Positions 61,736 through 64,000 of a stretch of 64,000 bases of DNA are shown here, piece by piece; position 1 is the stretch's first letter; each line of letters opens with the position of its first letter. Location of the stretch: positions 1 through 64,000 of the forward strand of contig NZ_JBHRZM010000005.1 in the NCBI RefSeq assembly GCF_042649585.1. Direction: 5' to 3'. Source of the stretch: Helicobacter_F equorum. GTDB lineage: Bacteria; Campylobacterota; Campylobacteria; Campylobacterales; Helicobacteraceae. The notes under the pieces are model-generated. The model was not told the origin of the DNA and searched no databases. It saw only the letters and a list, made by a program, of their open reading frames with translations. A program made the position numbers and the translations under genes.

Positions 61736-63193
61736 TTATTTAGTAAGCTTAAGAAGTTCTCTCACTCGTCTACCATAGGCTGGATCAGCTTTTGTAAAGT
61801 GCTGTAATTGCACATCAATGATCTTCTTATTGATACCCATCATGGTACCCGCAATTGTTTGACAAAGCCTTTCTTTCTCGGCTGCGGACATAAGACGATA
61901 CAAATCTCCGGCTTGGGTGTAGTAATCATCATCGTCCTTTCGATAATCCCATTGCCCCAATTTTGTTTCCTCTTCAAAAACCTTAGGATCCAAAAGAGGC
62001 TCTTTTAGTTTCCAGTTGTCTTGATAGCCTGACAAGAGACTAGGATTATAATTTCGAGTGCTTCCATAATACCCATTAGTCATATAACCATCACGAACGG
62101 TGCTATGAACAGGAACTTTAGGAGCATTGATAGGTAACTGATGGTGATTAACACCTAAACGATAGCGATGAGTGTCGCCGTAGGCAAACAATCTACCTTG
62201 TAAAAGTCTATCAGGACTGTGTCCGATACCAGGAACAATAGCTGCGGGATTAAATGCAGCTTGTTCAACCTCAGCGAAAGTATTTTGTGGATTCTTATTC
62301 AAAGTCATAATACCCACCTCAATCAATGGATAATCTCTATGACTCCATACTTTTGTTACATCAAACGGATGAAACTTATACTTCTTTGCATCTGATTCTG
62401 GCATTACCTGAATAGAGAGCCTCCACTTAGGGTAATCTTTTCTTTCAATAGCTTCAAATAGGTCCTGTTGATGAGAATCCATATTTTGAGCACGCACCTT
62501 AGCCGCCTCATCATTTGTTAAGTTTTTAACACCTTGCAAAGTATGAAAATGGAACTTCACCCAAAATCTTTGATTTTTGTCATTAATTAAACTAAAGGTA
62601 TGGCTACCATAACCATTCATGTGTCGATAACTAGCAGGTATTCCTCTATCCCCCATAAGATAAGTCACTTGATGTAATGACTCGGGAGTTTGACTCCAAA
62701 AATCCCACATCATTTCTGTATTTTGCATACCTGTTTTAGGATGGCGCTTTTGGCTATGAATAAAATCAGGAAACTTATAGGGATCTCTAATAAAAAAGAT
62801 AGGTGTATTGTTACCTACTAAATCCCAATTCCCTTCTTCTGTGTAAAATTTCACCGCAAAACCCCTAGGATCTCTAACCGCATCAGCACTACCTTTCTCC
62901 GGTGCCACGGTTGAAAATCGGATAAACATAGGTGTCTTAGTGCCTTTTTTAAACACTTTCGCTTTCGTATATCTGCTAATATCTGCTGTTGCTTCAAAAA
63001 TACCATGAGCTCCGCTACCATGAGCATGTACAACTCTTTCTGGGATTCTTTCTCTATCAAACGCTGCAAGTTTTTCTAAAAACCACACATCCTGTAACAA
63101 CAAAGGTCCTCGAGGACCAACACTCGTTACATTCTGATTGTCACCCACTGGTCTACCAGTTGTAGTGGTTAATTGTACAAAACCTTTATCCAT
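61736..63193 (-). CDS. katA: Haem catalase
   Basis: KatA breaks down hydrogen peroxide. The 485-residue monofunctional clade-3 catalase has catalytic His56 (VVHAHGSGAHG), Asn in LVGNNTPIFFIRDPYKFPDF (about residue 128-129), and the proximal haem Tyr in RLFAYGDTHRYRLG. AAGGAG precedes the ATG. No Sec or Tat signal is seen, as in H. pylori KatA, which nevertheless occurs in the periplasm. Upstream lie a TATAGT box (63229-63234) and a 10-bp inverted repeat (63241-63272), consistent with peroxide- or iron-responsive control. The neighbour kapA supports orthology. Confidence 0.98.
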   Translation of the reverse strand: MDKGFVQLTTTTGRPVGDNQNVTSVGPRGPLLLQDVWFLEKLAAFDRERIPERVVHAHGSGAHGIFEATADISRYTKAKVFKKGTKTPMFIRFSTVAPEKGSADAVRDPRGFAVKFYTEEGNWDLVGNNTPIFFIRDPYKFPDFIHSQKRHPKTGMQNTEMMWDFWSQTPESLHQVTYLMGDRGIPASYRHMNGYGSHTFSLINDKNQRFWVKFHFHTLQGVKNLTNDEAAKVRAQNMDSHQQDLFEAIERKDYPKWRLSIQVMPESDAKKYKFHPFDVTKVWSHRDYPLIEVGIMTLNKNPQNTFAEVEQAAFNPAAIVPGIGHSPDRLLQGRLFAYGDTHRYRLGVNHHQLPINAPKVPVHSTVRDGYMTNGYYGSTRNYNPSLLSGYQDNWKLKEPLLDPKVFEEETKLGQWDYRKDDDDYYTQAGDLYRLMSAAEKERLCQTIAGTMMGINKKIIDVQLQHFTKADPAYGRRVRELLKLTK

Positions 63194-63228
63194 ATCTCAC
63201 TCCTTACAAAAAATTATTATGAGTGGAT

Positions 63229-63234
63229 ACTATA
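63229..63234 (-). promoter_or_regulatory. Putative -10 box of katA
   Basis: On the minus strand TATAGT in the context CTGATATAGTATCC lies 36 bases before the katA start codon and directly downstream of the inverted repeat at 63241-63272. Confidence 0.55.
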
Positions 63235-63240
63235 TCAGAA

Positions 63241-63272
63241 AAATAATTTACATTAGTTAATATAAATTATTT
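63241..63272. promoter_or_regulatory. Inverted repeat upstream of katA, putative Fur/PerR-family operator
   Basis: AAATAATTTA (63241-63250) and TAAATTATTT (63263-63272) are exact inverted copies separated by 12 bases. They cover the -15 to -50 region of katA. AT-rich dyads of TAAT/ATTA character are typical of Fur-family sites in this phylum, but the match to a defined Fur or PerR box is not exact. Confidence 0.5.
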
Positions 63273-63349
63273 TTTGATACGAAATTGTATGATTTACTCG
63301 AACCATACATGTGTGTAAAATCTTAGAAGTCATTATTTACTTAAATCAT

Positions 63350-64000
63350 TCATACATGTTGCTCTACAATGCTCAAGGCTTGGCGAAGTTTTTGTGGCTC
63401 TATATAAGCATTCTCTTGCCCATGGTGCATTGAAGTATCGTGCGTCTCACCAACCATATACAAATACTTTTGATGCTTTAATAACACACACATTTGAGGT
63501 CCAAAATCATGATGATATTGAGGAAAAATCTCAAATACCACTGCATCGCTTGGTGCAAAAAGCACATTAGCCAATCCCGCTCCATGCATACTCGCAATAA
63601 CTTTAGCTTCTTGCATAAGTGCTATTTGCTCTAAAAGGCTCAAGCCATCTGGCAAAATGATCTCATACCCATATTCTGCAAATATTACCTCTACTTCTTG
63701 TGGATTTTCAAAGTTACGATTAGAATTTTCTGGTCGTTTAAGAAAAATCTTGCGTGATGGATGGGATGAGGTAGTATCACAAGCAAGGCGTGTATAAAAA
63801 TCTAAAATATTAAGTGGTAGTGAAAGTGCATGACTCCACAATATGCGATCACGATATTCCAAAAGCTCTACATCAGCGGTGAGCGTAGGCAATACTATGC
63901 GATCTGCACGTATAAGTCGATGTGGTTTAGGAGAGAGAATTTTGTCTGTTGGAATTTGCAAAAGTGCTGCCATTGCTTTTGCAAATGGTGTAGAAGTATC
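63350..64000 (-). CDS. Glycosyltransferase family 61-like protein, 5' end cut by window edge
   Basis: The frame is open from the window edge to a stop at 63350, about 216 codons, and the ATG at 63973 is probably internal. The sequence resembles DUF563/GT61 capsule and glycan transferases: RIFLKRP-type SRKIFLKRPENSNR, then EVIFAEYGYEIILPDGLSLL with EQIALMQEAKVIASMHGAGL and NVLFAPSDAVVFEIFP. The SMHGAGLAN motif (HGAGL) is the family hallmark. The acceptor glycan, perhaps LPS or a surface polysaccharide, cannot be known. It does not share a strand neighbour within 150 bases. Confidence 0.85.
   Translation of the reverse strand, partial: DTSTPFAKAMAALLQIPTDKILSPKPHRLIRADRIVLPTLTADVELLEYRDRILWSHALSLPLNILDFYTRLACDTTSSHPSRKIFLKRPENSNRNFENPQEVEVIFAEYGYEIILPDGLSLLEQIALMQEAKVIASMHGAGLANVLFAPSDAVVFEIFPQYHHDFGPQMCVLLKHQKYLYMVGETHDTSMHHGQENAYIEPQKLRQALSIVEQHV

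Noticed and set aside
1..64000. CRISPR arrays, tRNA genes, insertion sequences, prophage genes
   Set aside because: No regular spaced repeats, cloverleaf sequences, transposases, integrases or phage structural genes were found by eye.

Overview
The window reads as a chromosomal segment of a non-pylori, probably enterohepatic, Helicobacter. It is AT-rich. Several blocks have gene content and order that I recall from H. pylori: csd3/hdpA, a Nudix gene and a PgbA-N gene; recO, accD, rlmH, a dksA-like gene and a membrane protein; fliY-fliM-fliA-(membrane protein)-flhG-flhF-folK; a DUF507 gene before carA; and katA-kapA. It also carries biosynthetic genes such as bioA, thrC, proC and ilvD. A 69-base run of N at 1382-1450 marks an assembly gap next to rnpB.

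Layout. 1-1307: the 5' part of a chemoreceptor gene. 1466-1796: RNase P RNA. 1882-9196: bioA, alpha-carbonic anhydrase, two M23 cell-wall peptidases, Nudix, PgbA-N protein and flhB. 9219-13516: the flgM-flgN-flgK cluster, a small membrane protein and thrC. 13562-13593: a 32-bp near-perfect palindrome in the leader of an orphan amino-acid-binding lipoprotein gene. 14481-20894: a paired SMR exporter, recO, a bisphosphatase-like gene, accD, rlmH, dksA-like and glcD. 20912-30140: ABC-F ATPase, chemoreceptor, CoA-binding protein, EamA transporter, MORN-type lipoprotein and dnaE.

30219-46802 is the most plastic part. It has an intact subtilisin-type autotransporter, then fliW, proC, a second SMR pair and crcB. 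A defence-like patch follows, with a restriction-specificity gene remnant and a large helicase with a C-terminal nuclease-like domain. Next comes intact ilvD, a broken autotransporter fused to the 3' end of a foreign-looking dusB, a second intact autotransporter, and a decayed copy of the first ~40 codons of ilvD directly after its stop codon. The ilvD pieces are in the same orientation and bracket the autotransporters, which points to insertion or duplication by homologous recombination.

46858-50834 holds the best candidate for an undescribed pathway. All four genes lie on the minus strand: a PhnD-like binding protein without a signal peptide, an acyl-CoA-dehydrogenase-fold flavoprotein lacking the usual catalytic Glu, a TusA-like/di-iron ferritin-like fusion and a HutZ-like split-barrel protein. 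50892-56681 is the flagellar regulatory and switch operon. 56755-59253 holds a Dsb-type thioredoxin-fold protein, a DUF507 protein and carA. 59296-63193 holds katA, kapA and a Tlc/Npt-type nucleotide transporter. The window ends inside a glycosyltransferase-61-like gene.

A further genome-scale signal is the 7-mer AGAATCT/AGATTCT, which recurs on both strands far more often than base composition predicts. No tRNA, CRISPR array, insertion sequence or prophage was seen.
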